A stretch of 64,000 nt of DNA from Mesostigma viride (taxonomy: Eukaryota; Streptophyta; Mesostigmatophyceae; Mesostigmatales; Mesostigmataceae). Location: NCBI GenBank assembly GCA_009746045.1, contig RPFO01000156.1:4302591-4366590 (forward strand), read 5' to 3'. This document shows positions 1-12,434 of this stretch, in pieces. The position numbers were made by a program, and so were the translations under genes. The first letter of the stretch is position 1; each line of letters begins with the position of its first letter. The notes below the pieces were generated by a model that had not been told where the DNA came from, did not search any database, and was given only the letters and a program-made list of their open reading frames with translations.

Positions 1-142
1 AAGAAGGGCGCTGGCGTACGGCTGTCTATGATAAGCGCAAGGATCCTAAATATCAGCAAATTCCTTTTCTTCTTCGTGCCTCCCAGCCCCAGTTAAGAAC
101 ACGCCGCCCATCATTGATAAACATCGTGCATTATATATGATC
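1..142 (+). pseudogene. Possible 3' end of a coding fragment
   Basis: From base 3 one frame reads a basic peptide containing RWRTAVYDKRKDPKYQQIPF and stops at about 142. The YDKRKDP stretch loosely recalls a motif seen in algal reverse-transcriptase-like repeat proteins, but this is from memory and weak. The window edge cuts the 5' part, so a real gene end, a retroelement remnant or chance are all possible. Confidence 0.2.
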
Positions 143-889
143 TGGCCAAGGAAAGAGGTTGAAATACTTACCAATGATTCCGCTACTTAGTGGGGCCCCT
201 GCACTGAGCATGCAGCGTGTTTGATATGGCCTGTTAGAGCTCCAGATAAACTTCAGCCGGTTGCAAATCAACACCTGTGCTGACTAATGACTAGAGGACA
301 TGTACCTTCTGTTTGTTGCCCTTCAGGCTCAGCTTCCTACGCCATGAATTTCACTTGGAAGCATGAACACGTGGACACGTGTGTAGTACTCATACACACA
401 CAGATCTCGAATGATTTATCTAGTACAAAATCCGAATGGCTTGCATCACTCCCCGGAAAGGAGAACTTTTGCGGTTGGACTGTAGGTGTCAGTTGGCGAT
501 GCCTCAGGATCAGGAGACGTCCGTCCTATATAGTCAGCAAAAGTGGGTGCGAGAGGTCCCCAGTTCGATTGCGGCCTGGATTCATTTGCAGATCGCGTTT
601 TCCGCAGACCGGCACTGAACGCACATGGTTTTCACCTTTGCGGCGTGCCAAATCATAATAAAATCATAATGAACAGGTGCACATCACGCTGTTTGCGTAG
701 GCTGGCCATGGCTTACGTCTCCCTCTCGAGCAGCGATGCTTGATGAGGCGTTCGTCGAACGGCGCAACAATTGAACGAGGCCGGCGCAGTTTCATGAGGC
801 TTTGGGAAAGAGTCAGGCAGAAAATCTGGATGGCAATCAGGGCTGCCTTCACTTACCTATAATCGGGATGCCGAAAAAGCAGGTTCCAC
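143..889. other. No recognisable gene
   Basis: Several short overlapping frames exist here (for example 287-658 plus), but none has a recognisable motif, a convincing start context or splice sites. I see no tandem repeat or RNA gene. Confidence 0.4.
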
Positions 890-891
890 TA

Positions 892-1763
892 CAGTCATTC
901 CCGCGTTAAGTTGCGATCGCCCCCTAAAATTTGGCGCCGCAACTTAACGCGGGAACGCAACTTAACGGTAGAATTAGGGTAGCAGCCCACCACCTCCTCC
1001 TCTGACGGACTTCTATACGGCATTCGACAGCTCTCGTCAAGCCCGATCCATCTGCAGCGTCAAAGCCGGCCAAAGCCATTTTCCAGGCCAGATAGTATTT
1101 TGGACAAAGGCGGGCTGCAAAACACGCCGTGGGCAGCCACGCAGTGGCTGCATTTTATACCACAAATCGGTGTGTCATTTTAACCCTCTGACCGGACTTC
1201 GGCTCTCTTTTTGGCGGGTTACTTAGTTGCCAGCCCGGCCGGCTTCACGTTTGACTGTGACAAAACATGGGAACAGTCGTGAGGGAGGCTTCATTTACTG
1301 TCAATGGCCTGCATGTAAAGAATAATAACACTGTGGCCTCAACGACCTTGTCTTTGCCCTTCTGTGGTGCCGTGCATTCGGCATGAGGGTGGTAATTTCC
1401 GGCAAGATGTCTCAATTACAGACGCTGCATGGTCGTGGATTCTTATGTCCCGCAGCCCGCAGGCTGCAAAACTGAGTTTGTAAGGTTGCATTCGCGCTTT
1501 TCACCTAAGCCAGCAGGCGGGGAAATTTGCGCGCCAGTGGGGCTTGCGTATTTTGCCGCCTAAAATCACGTAGCGGGTCCGGACTTGGCAAAAAATGGCC
1601 TCTTGTGCGGCCAAAAATGGCCTGACACCTACAAATCGAGTCATTACCGCGTTAAGTTGCGATGGCCTCCATGCTTAAGTTGCGGTCGCCCCCCAAACTT
1701 CGGCGCCGCAACTTAACGCGGGAACGCAACCTTAAGAAACGCAACTTAACGCGGGAATGACTG
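892..1763. mobile_element. Non-autonomous Tc1/mariner-type DNA transposon
   Basis: An 872-bp segment is bounded by 24-bp perfect terminal inverted repeats (892-915 and 1740-1763) that begin CAGTCATTCCCGCG. TA dinucleotides flank both ends (890-891 and 1764-1765), as expected for a TA target-site duplication of the Tc1/mariner superfamily. The core CCGCGTTAAGTTGCG recurs in both orientations near each end (900-967 and 1648-1763), so each end can fold back on itself. No transposase frame is visible inside, so the copy would depend on an enzyme encoded elsewhere. Confidence 0.8.
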
Positions 1764-1765
1764 TA

Positions 1766-2833
1766 TGTACAACGTCAACTCAACCAGCGCATATTTTGCG
1801 TATTCATGCTTCATTCCGCAACCGCGATCGCAGGTGATATTCAGTAATGCACGCAGGTCTACACTACATACATGTGAGAGCCAGCAAAAAATCAGCCCTG
1901 CGCCGAATGGGACGACAAAAATGAAAGTAACAAAGAAGTTGCATATTTTTACGTGTGTTGCCATTATCAGCATTCAGCCCTGCACACGCCCTCCTGGCAT
2001 GGCAGCCGCTCTACTAATTGCTGAGGTAGCGCGGCATTTACAATGGCAGTCATTCTAACAAAAAGCTTCAGTAAAAGCTTTTTGAATAAGTCACAGAAAC
2101 GTGCGAGCGGCCTTAAACCTCGATCGAGCTTATTCATTGCCATGACAGTGCGATGAGTTTCCAGTGAGACTTTTTGGGGGTCCGCTGAAAAATGCAGCAG
2201 ACCTTACCCAAACCTGCGACTTTGCCCGCCTTTTTCCTGTTTCCCCGAAAACATGGGCCGATTTCTTGAGGATAAAAAAATACCTACGTGAAGTAGATGA
2301 GTCATGACGGCTTAAAATGCATCCGCTTTCCTTAATGTGTTCTCAAAACAGCCACTAGTATTTTCACGGCCGCCATGGGTACTGCGTGACTTTTTGCCGC
2401 GTCGGCACCATCCCACCCACCAGATTTTCGGGATCTCGCGCCAAGTATGTGACGGAATTAGAAATCCGTTTTTCGCATACCCAGGGTTCACCCACAAAAC
2501 CCATCAATCTAGATCTAGTTAATCACTATACGTCAAAGAACCCAAGACAGTGGCATGTTTATGTCTCAACGCAGCCCCAGCCACCTGGCCAGGATCACTG
2601 CAGGCCAAATCACTGCCGATCCGAATCAGGCCGCACCGGCCTCAAAACGGGTATGTCATGTGAACCCTATAACCTAGCTATATAAGCGGCTAACCTTCCA
2701 TCTCACTATAAAGAAACTATGTTTAGCGACGTGCGGGACTTTTTGTTAATACATTACAAAGATAATTAAAAGAAATAAATTATCCCGGACGTCAAATTCA
2801 TCAAGGCACCTCAATGGCACATTGTAGCTGTCC
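1766..2833. other. 3' flank of the SPT20 gene, no gene seen
   Basis: This lies downstream of the minus-strand SPT20 stop codon. The part next to 2834 is AT-rich and would hold the 3' UTR. No coding frame with a known motif, RNA gene or long repeat was seen. Confidence 0.4.
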
Positions 2834-3654
2834 TTATGACGGGAGCTGCTGCTGCTGCTGCTGTTGCTTCTGTTGCTGCTGTAATTGGTGCTGAAGCTGC
2901 TGTACTGGCTGCTGTTGCAACTGTAACTGTAAGGACTGCTGCTGCGGCTGTTGTTGCTGCATTGGCTGCAGCTGAACTGACTGCAACCGCAACCCAGATG
3001 GCTGAGCTTGCAACTGCACCTTCTGTGCTCCAGGCTGCATTGATGCGCCGTCCTGTTGTTGCTGAAGCTGCCGGTGCATCAGCGTTTGCTGCTGCTGTTG
3101 CTGCGGCTGCTGCGCAGAGGGCTGCATGCTTTGATGCCCTGCGGAACCCTGTGCTTGGGAAAGCACCTGGGCCTGCGTCAAGATGTGCGCTGGCGGCAAC
3201 GCATGCGGCGCCGACTGTGATGGAACCCGTTGCTGCTGGGGTATGGGTTGTGGCAGTGGCTGCATGGAGACTCCTTGTGGCTGCGGCAACGACAATGCCT
3301 GCGGTGGTGCTGTCTGTCGCGATAACATGGGCTGCAGCTGCTGCACAGACTGAGCAGTCTGCCCCTGGACAGGGCCCTGGGCCTTGGTTGGCAACTGCTG
3401 CTGCACCAACAGCCGGGCCTGGGGTATCATCCCCGCCGATGCCGCGGGACCCATGGAGTGAGCCTGCTGCTGTGGCAGGGGCATCGACCCCTGTGGCACA
3501 CCTCCATGGAGCGGCCCCTGCCCACCTGCCGCATGCTGCGGCTGCGGAGCGGTCTGGTGTGCGGTCAACAAAGGCACCTGCTTCGGAGGGATGACTGGTG
3601 CAGCCAGCGTCGGCACCTGCTGGGACGGGGATGCCGCGATCTGCCTCAGCCCAA

Positions 3655-3689
<35 letters not shown>

Positions 3690-3935
3690 AACTGCTGCTG
3701 CAACTGCTGCAACTGCTGCTGCTGCAACTGCGGTGCTGCCGTTGCCTGGGATTGAGGCTGTTGCAAGGTGTGGGGCTGGGAGGTGGGCTGCTGCTGGCGA
3801 GCCAATTGCGGTTGCTGTGGCTGCAGGGTTGCCTGCTGTGGCTGCTGTTGCATTGACACCGACTGCGGTTGCTGGGGCGAAAGCCGCGATTGTTGTGCCG
3901 CCAACGTCCCTGGTTGCTGCAGTTGTCGCTGCTGC

Positions 3936-4003
<68 letters not shown>

Positions 4004-4034
4004 TTGTTGCTGTTGTTGTTGCTGTTGTTGTTGT

Positions 4035-4099
<65 letters not shown>

Positions 4100-4118
4100 C
4101 TGCTGTTGCTGTTGTTGT

Positions 4119-4180
<62 letters not shown>

Positions 4181-7100
4181 TTGTTGCTGCGGTGGTTGTG
4201 GGTGTAGCTGAGGCTGCAGCCGCCCCACACGCGGCGTTGCAATGGGGCCCGATGCTGCCACTCCAGCACCCTGCGCGCCCCCCGGCTGCGGCGTGCTGCC
4301 TAGACCTACGCCCACCCCCGTCCCTTGCGGCACCTGGGCCATCATCCCCCCTGACACACCCTGCACCACGTAGGCGGTTCCCGGTGCATTGGGCCAGGGC
4401 CCTCCCTGTCGGCCCGGGGCAGAGGGAGCCATCCCAGCAGGGGCGCCCGGCCCACCCCCAGCCCCCATGCCTGCAGCCCCCATGGCAGCGCCCCGCGCAG
4501 CTCCTCCCACGGCCTGCTGGGTGTAGGGAGAGGGGGTTGGCACGGGCTGGCCGGGCATCCCCCCAGTGCCGGGGGCAGGGCACCGCATTGCCAGAGGTGC
4601 TGGCTTGCCCCCAGCTACCGTCACCGGGCTTTGCAGGGGGTTGCCGCTTGGTGTTCCTACTGTGACCCCCCCTGGGTGGACCACCACGTTCCCTTGAGAG
4701 CTGCCAGCAGGCCCCCTCGCTGGTGCTGCCAAGTGTGGCTGCGGCGGGGTGTGGGAGCCAGGGGTCGCCCCAGCCGATGCCTGCCCCGGTGGACCAGTGG
4801 CAGCCGTTGCGTTGGTTCCCGGGTTGGTGGCTGGCCCAGGGACAGGATACGCCGGCGATGAAGCGGTCCGTGGGGCGGGGCCACCCGTGGCAAGCCCTGA
4901 GGGCGTGGCTGCCCTGAGGGCGGGAGGGGCCGGGGCCTTGGGGGCCGCCCCCGTGTCGTCGAGCAGCTCCATGCCTTCTTTGGACGCCTGCACGCCCACA
5001 CGACCCGCAAGCAAGAATGGGGCGCAACAACGGCAGCACATGGTCACCACCACCACCCGGTGCTGGTGTGTGCTGTGCCTGCGCAGGGGGATGGCACTGC
5101 ACGGGACCCCCGCATCCGTCGCGACCTTGCGGCGGGGCCAGCCGTTTTAAGCCGCGTGCGTGCCAGCGGCGGTCCTGGCTGATTCCCTTCCATGCCTTTG
5201 TCCCCTGCCGGGGTGTACCACCTCGCGCACACTCCACGTGGTCGCCAGGATATGGTGTTACCCACTCATGTGTAAAGAGCAGCTATGGTCACATGACCCA
5301 CCCACGTGTAAAGAGCAGCTATGTTCACATGACCCACCCACGTGTAAAGAGCAGCTCTGGTCACATGACCCACCCACGTGTAAAGAGCAGTTATGGTCAC
5401 ATGACCCACCCACGTGTAAAGAGCAGCTATGTTCCCATGACCCACCCACGTGTAAAGAGCAGCTATGGTCACATGACCCACCCACGTGTAAAGAGCAGCT
5501 ATGGTCACATGACCCACCCACGTGTAAAGAGCAGCTATGGTCACATGACCCACCCATGTGTAAAGAGCAGCTATGTTCACATGACCCACCCACGTGTAAA
5601 GAGCAGCTCTGGTCACATGACCCACCCACGTGTAAAGAGCAGTTATGGTCACATGACCCACCCACGTGTAAAGAGCAGCTATGGTCACATGACCCACCCA
5701 TGTGTAAAGAGCAGCTATGTTCACATGACCCACCCATGTGTAAAGAGCAGCTATGGTCACATGACCCACCCACGTGTAAAGAGCAGCTATGTTCACATGA
5801 CCCACCCATGTGTAAAGAGCAGCTATGTTCCCATGACCCACCCACGTGTAAAGAGCAGCTATGTTCACATGACCCACCCACGTGTGAAAAGCAGCTATGG
5901 TCACATGACCCACCCACGTGTAAAGAGCAGCTATGGTCACATGACCCACCCACGTGTAAAGAGCAGCTATGGTCACATGACCCACCCACGTGTAAAGAGC
6001 AGCTATGTTCACATGACCCACCCACGTGTAAAGAGCAGCTATGGTCACATGACCCACCCACGTGTAAAGAGCAGCTATGTTCACATGACCCACCCACGTG
6101 TAAAGAGCAGCTATGGTCACATGACCCACCCACGTGTAAAGAGCAGCTATGTTCCCATGACCCACCCACGTGTAAAGAGCAGCTCTGGTCACATGACCCA
6201 CCCACGTGTAAAGAGCAGCTCTGGTCACATGACCCACCCACGTGTAAAGAGCAGCTATGTTCACATGACCCACCCACGTGTAAAGAGCAGCTCTGGTCAC
6301 ATGACCCACCCACGTGTAAAGAGCAGTTATGGTCACATGACCCACCCACGTGTAAAGAGCAGTTATGGTCACATGACCCACCCACGTGTAAAGAGCAGCT
6401 ATGGTCACATGACCCACCCACGTGTAAAGAGCAGCTCTGGTCACATGACCCACCCACGTGTAAAGAGCAGCTATGTTCACATGACCCACCCACGTGTAAA
6501 GAGCAGCTCTGGTCACATGACCCACCCACGTGTAAAGAGCAGTTATGGTCACATGACCCACCCACGTGTAAAGAGCAGCTATGGTCACATGACCTGCATC
6601 TTAAATGTCCCAAATGCCATGACAACAGGACCTATCTAACCTTCCAGACCATGGCGAACAACCTATGCCAGACCATGGTGAGCAACCTATACCCAACCAT
6701 GGCGAGCAACCTATACCAGACCATGGCAAGCACCCTATACCAGACCATGGCAAGCAACCTATACCAGACCATGGCGAGCAACCTATACCCGACCATGGCG
6801 AGCACCCTATACCAGCAATGGCGAGCAGCCTATACCAGACCATGGCAAGCACCCTATACCAGACCATGGCAAGCAACATATACCAGACCATGGCGAGCAA
6901 CCTATACCCGACCATGGCGAGCACCCTAGACCAGCAATGGCGAGCAGCCTATACCAGACCATGGCGAGCAGCCTATAAGAATGGACTTAAAATATTTACG
7001 CATGTCCGTGCGAGGCACAAAGCAGCCATAGGATGGCACCTGCGTGCACTGCCCCCCCACAAAGTGCCTCTGCCCCCCAGGCGCCAAAGCAGGGGCGAGA

Positions 7101-10100
7101 TTGTTACATTGGCTATGACAGGTGGCGTGCGCGGGTACTGCGTTGTCAGCGTTCCAAGCAGACAGCATTATTACGGGAAGACAGTAACCTTGTTCATTGA
7201 CCCAGCTTACTGCTTGCTTGGAGTTGGTCGACTGGTGGAGAATTGATTGGTTGATTGGTTGATTGGTTGTTTGTTTGTTTGTTTGTTTGTTTGTTTGTTT
7301 GTTTGTTTGTTTGTTTGTTTGTTTGTTTGTTTGTTTGTTTGTTTGTTTGTTTGTTTGTTTGTTTGTTTGTTTGTTTGTTTGTTTGTTTGTTTGTTTGTTT
7401 GTTTGTTTGTTTGTTTGTTTGTTTGTTTGTTTGGTTGGTTGGTTGGTTGGTTGCTTGGTTGGTTGGTTGGTTGGTTGGTTGGCTAGTTGGCTGGTTGGTT
7501 GGTTGGTTGGTTGGTTGGCTGGCTAGTTGGCTGGTTGGTTGGTTGGTTGGTTGGTTGGTTGGTTGGTTGGTTGGTTGGTTGGTTGGTTGGTTGGTTGGTT
7601 GGTTGGTTGGTTGGTTGGTTGGTTGGTTGGTTGGTTGGTTGGTTGGTTGGTTGGTTGGTTGGTTGGTTGGTTGGTTGGTTGGTTGGTTGGTTGGATGGTT
7701 GGATGGTTGGTTGGTTGGTTGGTTGGTTGGTTGGTTGGTTGGTTGGTTGGTTGGTTGGTTGGTTGGTTGGTTGGTTGGTTGGTTGGTTGGTTGGTTGGTT
7801 GGTTGGTTGGTTGGTTGGTTGGTTGGTTGGTTGGTTGGTTGGTCGGTTGGTGGGTCGGTGGGTCGGTCGGTCAGTCGGTCGGTCGGTCGGTCGGTCGGTC
7901 GGTCGGTCGGTCGGTCGGTCGGTCGGTCGGTCGGTCGGTCGGTCGGTCGGTCGGTCGGTCGGTCGGTCGGTCGGTCGGTCGGTCGGTCGGTCGGTCGGTC
8001 GGTCGGTCGGTCGGTGGGTCGGTGGGTCGGTCGGTCGGTCGGTCGGTCGGTGGGTCGGTGGGTCGGTGGGTCGGTCGGTCGATCGGTCGGTCGGTCGGTC
8101 GGTCGGTCGGTCGGTCGGTCGGTCGGTCGGTCGGTCGGTCGGTCGGTCGGTCGGTCGGTCGGTCGGTCGGTCGGTCGGTCGGTCGGTCGGTCGGTCGGTC
8201 GGTCGGTGGGTCGGTCGGTCGGTGGGTGGGTGGGTGGGTGGGTGGGTGGGTGGGTGGGTGGGTGGGTGGGTGGTCGGTCGGTCGGTCGGTCGGTCGGTCG
8301 GTCGGTCGGTCGGTCGGTCGGTCGGTCGGTCGCTCGGTCGGTCCCTGGCTTGGTCGGTCGGTCCGTCGGTCGGTGATTCGGTCGGTTGGTCGGTCGGTCG
8401 GTCGGTCGGTCGGTCGGTGAATGGGTGGGTGGGTGGGTGGGTGGGTGGGTGGGTGGTGGGTGGGTGGGTGGGTGGGTGGGTGGGTGGGTGGGTGCGTGGG
8501 TGGGTGGTTGGTTGGTTGGTGGGTGGATGGGTGGGTGGGTGGGTGGGTGGGTGGGTGGGTGGGTGGGTGGGTGGGTGGGTGGGTGGGTGGGTGGGTGGGT
8601 GTGTCAGTACGTACAGCAAGCACGTTTGCTAGTTTGGCTGCTCAATTGTTGTTTACTATCTGGTTGGTTGCTGGTTCGTATTGGAGGGGAGTGGCATGGC
8701 TCCCTCCACGGCCGCTGGCTGGCTTACCAATCGCACAAACTCCAGAGTGAAGAGCGACGCGGCCGTCTGGAGTACGCCACACATGGGGTCAGCAAGGGGT
8801 CGACGAGGGGTCAGCAAAGGGTCAACAAGGGGTCAGCAAAGGGTCAACAATGGGTCAGCAAGGGGTCAAGAAGGGGTCAGTAAAGGGAAGCCCGACGGTG
8901 GGAGCCGCCACCGCCGCCGACAGAGACACCACGCGTCTGCCGATGTTGCGACCCGATGGCAAGGCAGACCGCACACACGCGCCACAATCTTTTGTTGGCG
9001 AGCAAAGGAAGAAGAGCCATCATACAGGCGCAGCCATGCAGCCACAACCTGCAGCACCACTCGCCCTACAGGCAGCACCCACAGCCGCGGGGCATTGCGC
9101 ACGCTCACGCAGCCCGGATGGCACATGCATGCCGTACATCCCTGGCACGCTCCCTTGCCAGAGAATAGGGGCAGGTCAGCCACAGACGTCCATGCAAGAC
9201 TCATAGAGTGTGCGTTGTGTCTGTAGGTGAGCGTTGCACCCATCAATGAAGCAGACAAGGTGACACATGAACCGCAACACCCACCCATCAAAAAGGGGGC
9301 ATGGGTGCTGCCCAGGCGTGCGTCTGCCTAGATTGCCTGGTTGCGTGCATGACACCTCCCGCGTGTTCGGGCGCGAGGGGACTGCAGCCTATCAACAAAG
9401 CGGAGACCCCCGACCCACGCACTAATGAGCCTTGGCATGCACACAGGGAGGGGGGGCATACGTTCCGAGTTGGTGGATACGTGACGGTGTGGACATACAC
9501 CGCTCATGACACGAACCTTAAAACCAAGTCTAACGCTTCCCACCGGCACAATTCCAGGTACCAATACTACAGCTCCAAAACAAGCGGGAAATGGGTGCTA
9601 CCCCATCCTGGGTGCCACTTCTGACAGGACGGGTGTGCTTGTCGCATCTCTGTGGCTGAGACGTCCTTGGGGAGGACGCCAGGTGGTGGAACCAGGCGAG
9701 CGCCACCCACCATGGAACCCATCTGGGGCAGGAAGATGTTCCGCAGAAGAGCGCGGTTGGGGGACCCCGCATCCGTGCTGGTGCTGGCAAACGCCCCTTC
9801 CTCCTCGGCCGCCCCACCCGAGGACCCTCCGGCCCCCTCTCGCGCGGTGGTCGCGGGCGATGCCCCGGCGGGTGGCGAGGGGCCTGGCGGCGGTGCCTGG
9901 GGCCCCTCGCTCAGGTGGAGGATGATGTCCACCAGGGGCTCCCCATGGCGGGCGCGCACGACCAGGTAGCTGTACAGGGAGCTGGGGGCGGCTGCCGCGG
10001 CCGTTGTGGGCACAGCAGCTGGTACCGCTGGGTAGGATGAGGGGCCCGCGGTGGCGCCGGCACCTGGCAACCCCCGCGCATACAGAGTGTGGATAGCATG

Positions 10101-12398
10101 AAGCACAAGGCAGTTACGTGGTGTGTTTCGCAGGTCCTCCAGTGGATGCGTATGGTAGTACAAGATCTATTGAGGGAGCTTGCACAGAAGGCGTAGGGCT
10201 CTCTCACCTAGCAACATGCCACAAAAGCCCCAAAGCTACATGATTTCGACCTACTTCCCCCCATTTGAAATGCTTCTTTAGCTACCACCACCCTAAAACG
10301 GATCCTTCTCTCAACTTGTAGTGGCAGCTGCTCCTCCTGGGAAGCCGATGATAGTGGCCACCCATGCAGCGCGTCGCGTGCAACTGGGTGCTGCTCCCCA
10401 GGGCCCCAGAGCCCCTACTGTGGGACATGCAGGTGCCGATTCCCCGTCACCATGAGCAGGAGGGCACCACGGGATCCCATTCATGCGAGCTAAAACAGCA
10501 AGCGCACATGCCACTGCCTATCAACAAGATGTGCCCAAAAGCATAGCAGCTGGAGCACCCGTACAGGAAATGTTCAGATACAGGGAACGGTACTAGTGAA
10601 ACAGGGGGTGTAGAGCCACCCAAATAACACAGGGTGCAGGGCACCACGCGCCCGCTGGCACGAAGGTCATGCCCATGTGTACGCACGGACACCCACAGAA
10701 AGCAGTGCAGCCAGGAACGTCTGCCACATGATTGCTCATGCATCAGGGACCCTGCGCGCCACTTGTTGACAGCAAAGCAGTGCAGCCAGGAACGTCTGCC
10801 GCATGCTTGCTCATGCATCAGGGACCCTGCGCGCCACTTGTTGACAGCGAGGATAGTTCGCCTGCCCTCAGGTACCTGAAGTTTGAAATTTAAGGGTTCG
10901 CTTCCAAGGAGGTCTGTGGGGGCCTGCCAGCCACTGCCTGCCTGCCAACACACTCGCTTCGTTGTGTACGTCCACCCCCCACTAAACGGCGGCGCGTGTA
11001 CGTCCACCCCCCACCAAACGGCTGCCGCACGGGGGCTCTGGTTGGCCGCGCGCACACAGTGGACCCAGAGGACACAAAACAGGGGGATGACACGAGCCGA
11101 GCATTGCCAGCTTGACATAGCAACCGGGACCCGCCGGAAGATGAGTGAACCACATGGTTTTACCGCTACGTTTATCCCTTTCAGTCCCTGGCGAATCCCC
11201 ACCCCCCCTGGCGCTTTCCCTCCCTCAGAATGAAGATAAAAGATGTGTCCGCTCGTGGCCGCGTACCCTGTGCTGCGGCAGCTGCTGCCGCTGGATGGAC
11301 GGCGGCGGTGCCCGAACTTGTGCTGGCATTCGCGGTGATTCCTGGCTGGAAGTGCAGCACGCGGGGGCGGCAGGGAACACCCCCGGCGGCCGCCGATGCC
11401 ACCGTGCCCGAGGGGGCGGGGGCGGCAGGCGTGGGGGTGGATGGGGTGGATCCTGCTGCCACCGGGGGTGTCAATGCAGGCCCTGATGCCCCCGGGAGCG
11501 CCCTTGTGAGCTGCAAGGGGGGAGGTGGCGGGCCACCAATACCACCTGGCACACTGGTCTGTAGCCACAGCAGGTGATCGGGGGGGGGCAACCCCGCGGT
11601 GTCGGTGACCAGCTTAGCCAGCGCAGCGCTGATGGCCTGAGCATTGGCCACGTGGAGGCGAGCCGGGGGGGCTGCGGCGGAGGGCTTCTTGGCGCTCGGG
11701 TCATGCAGGCGGTACCTGAGGGGGAAACGGGAGCGGCATTTCAGCGAGTGCACGTGTGTGCCCTCATGTCAGTCACAAGGCACACTTGTCAGCCGTAAGG
11801 CCCTCGCAGCGGTCTGGGTGGCTGTTCATCCCCATATGAGGGGGCCTTGCACTCGTCGGAAAGCGGCAGGCATGTGGTAGAGGATGCGTGGTCCGAGCAC
11901 ACGGACCGCCCGCTGCTTTGGCACCCGGCATGCCCAGCGATGATGATGAACGTATTCATGGCTCTTCATCACAGAGGTAGCCGACCTGACCCACGCCACC
12001 ACGCCCCACCCGCACGTCCAGCCCCACGGACATGCGCACGCTTGATGGAAAAGGTCGGATGGGCCTCACTGTCTACAGAACACAGCTATGGGGCAATGCA
12101 AAAACTAGATTTTCAAATGCACACACCGCCTTACCCCAGCTGCCCCTCTACTTTCAACCACGGCCACAGGACGCGGCATGTCGCGGTGCATCTCGCACAG
12201 CCAAGAGAGCTTGGCCAGCCACCGCCACATCAAGCTGCCATAACATGGCGGCTGCACCCAACAACCCCACAACACAACACAGTGACTGCCACCCAATAAA
12301 TTGCGATGTGCAGGCAGGCAACTGATGCAGGTGCAAAACAACAACATGCCACATGTCCACACATCGTCATCGCCATAACCATTGTCATCATCATGCTC

Positions 12399-12434
<36 letters not shown>

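Noticed and set aside
2836-4665. Plus-strand poly-Ala, poly-Leu and poly-Cys frames opposite the glutamine-rich exon
   Set aside because: Shadows of the CAG/CAA tract on the other strand. Only the minus-strand Gln frame joins to recognisable upstream exons in phase.
5270-6595. CRISPR array (36-bp period)
   Set aside because: There are no unique spacers: the whole unit is repeated. The host is a eukaryote and no cas genes are present.
5017-6929. 540- to 589-codon frames through the 36-bp array, and minus-strand frames of 440-455 codons
   Set aside because: The period is a multiple of 3, so frames stay open by chance in several registers. The region is an intron of SPT20 in a phase-consistent model.
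7255-8632. Long frames coding LVGW, SVGR or PTDR repeats (up to about 380 codons) on both strands
   Set aside because: They are translations of tetranucleotide arrays. All frames on both strands stay open because the motif has no stop, and no unique sequence or splice context supports a gene.
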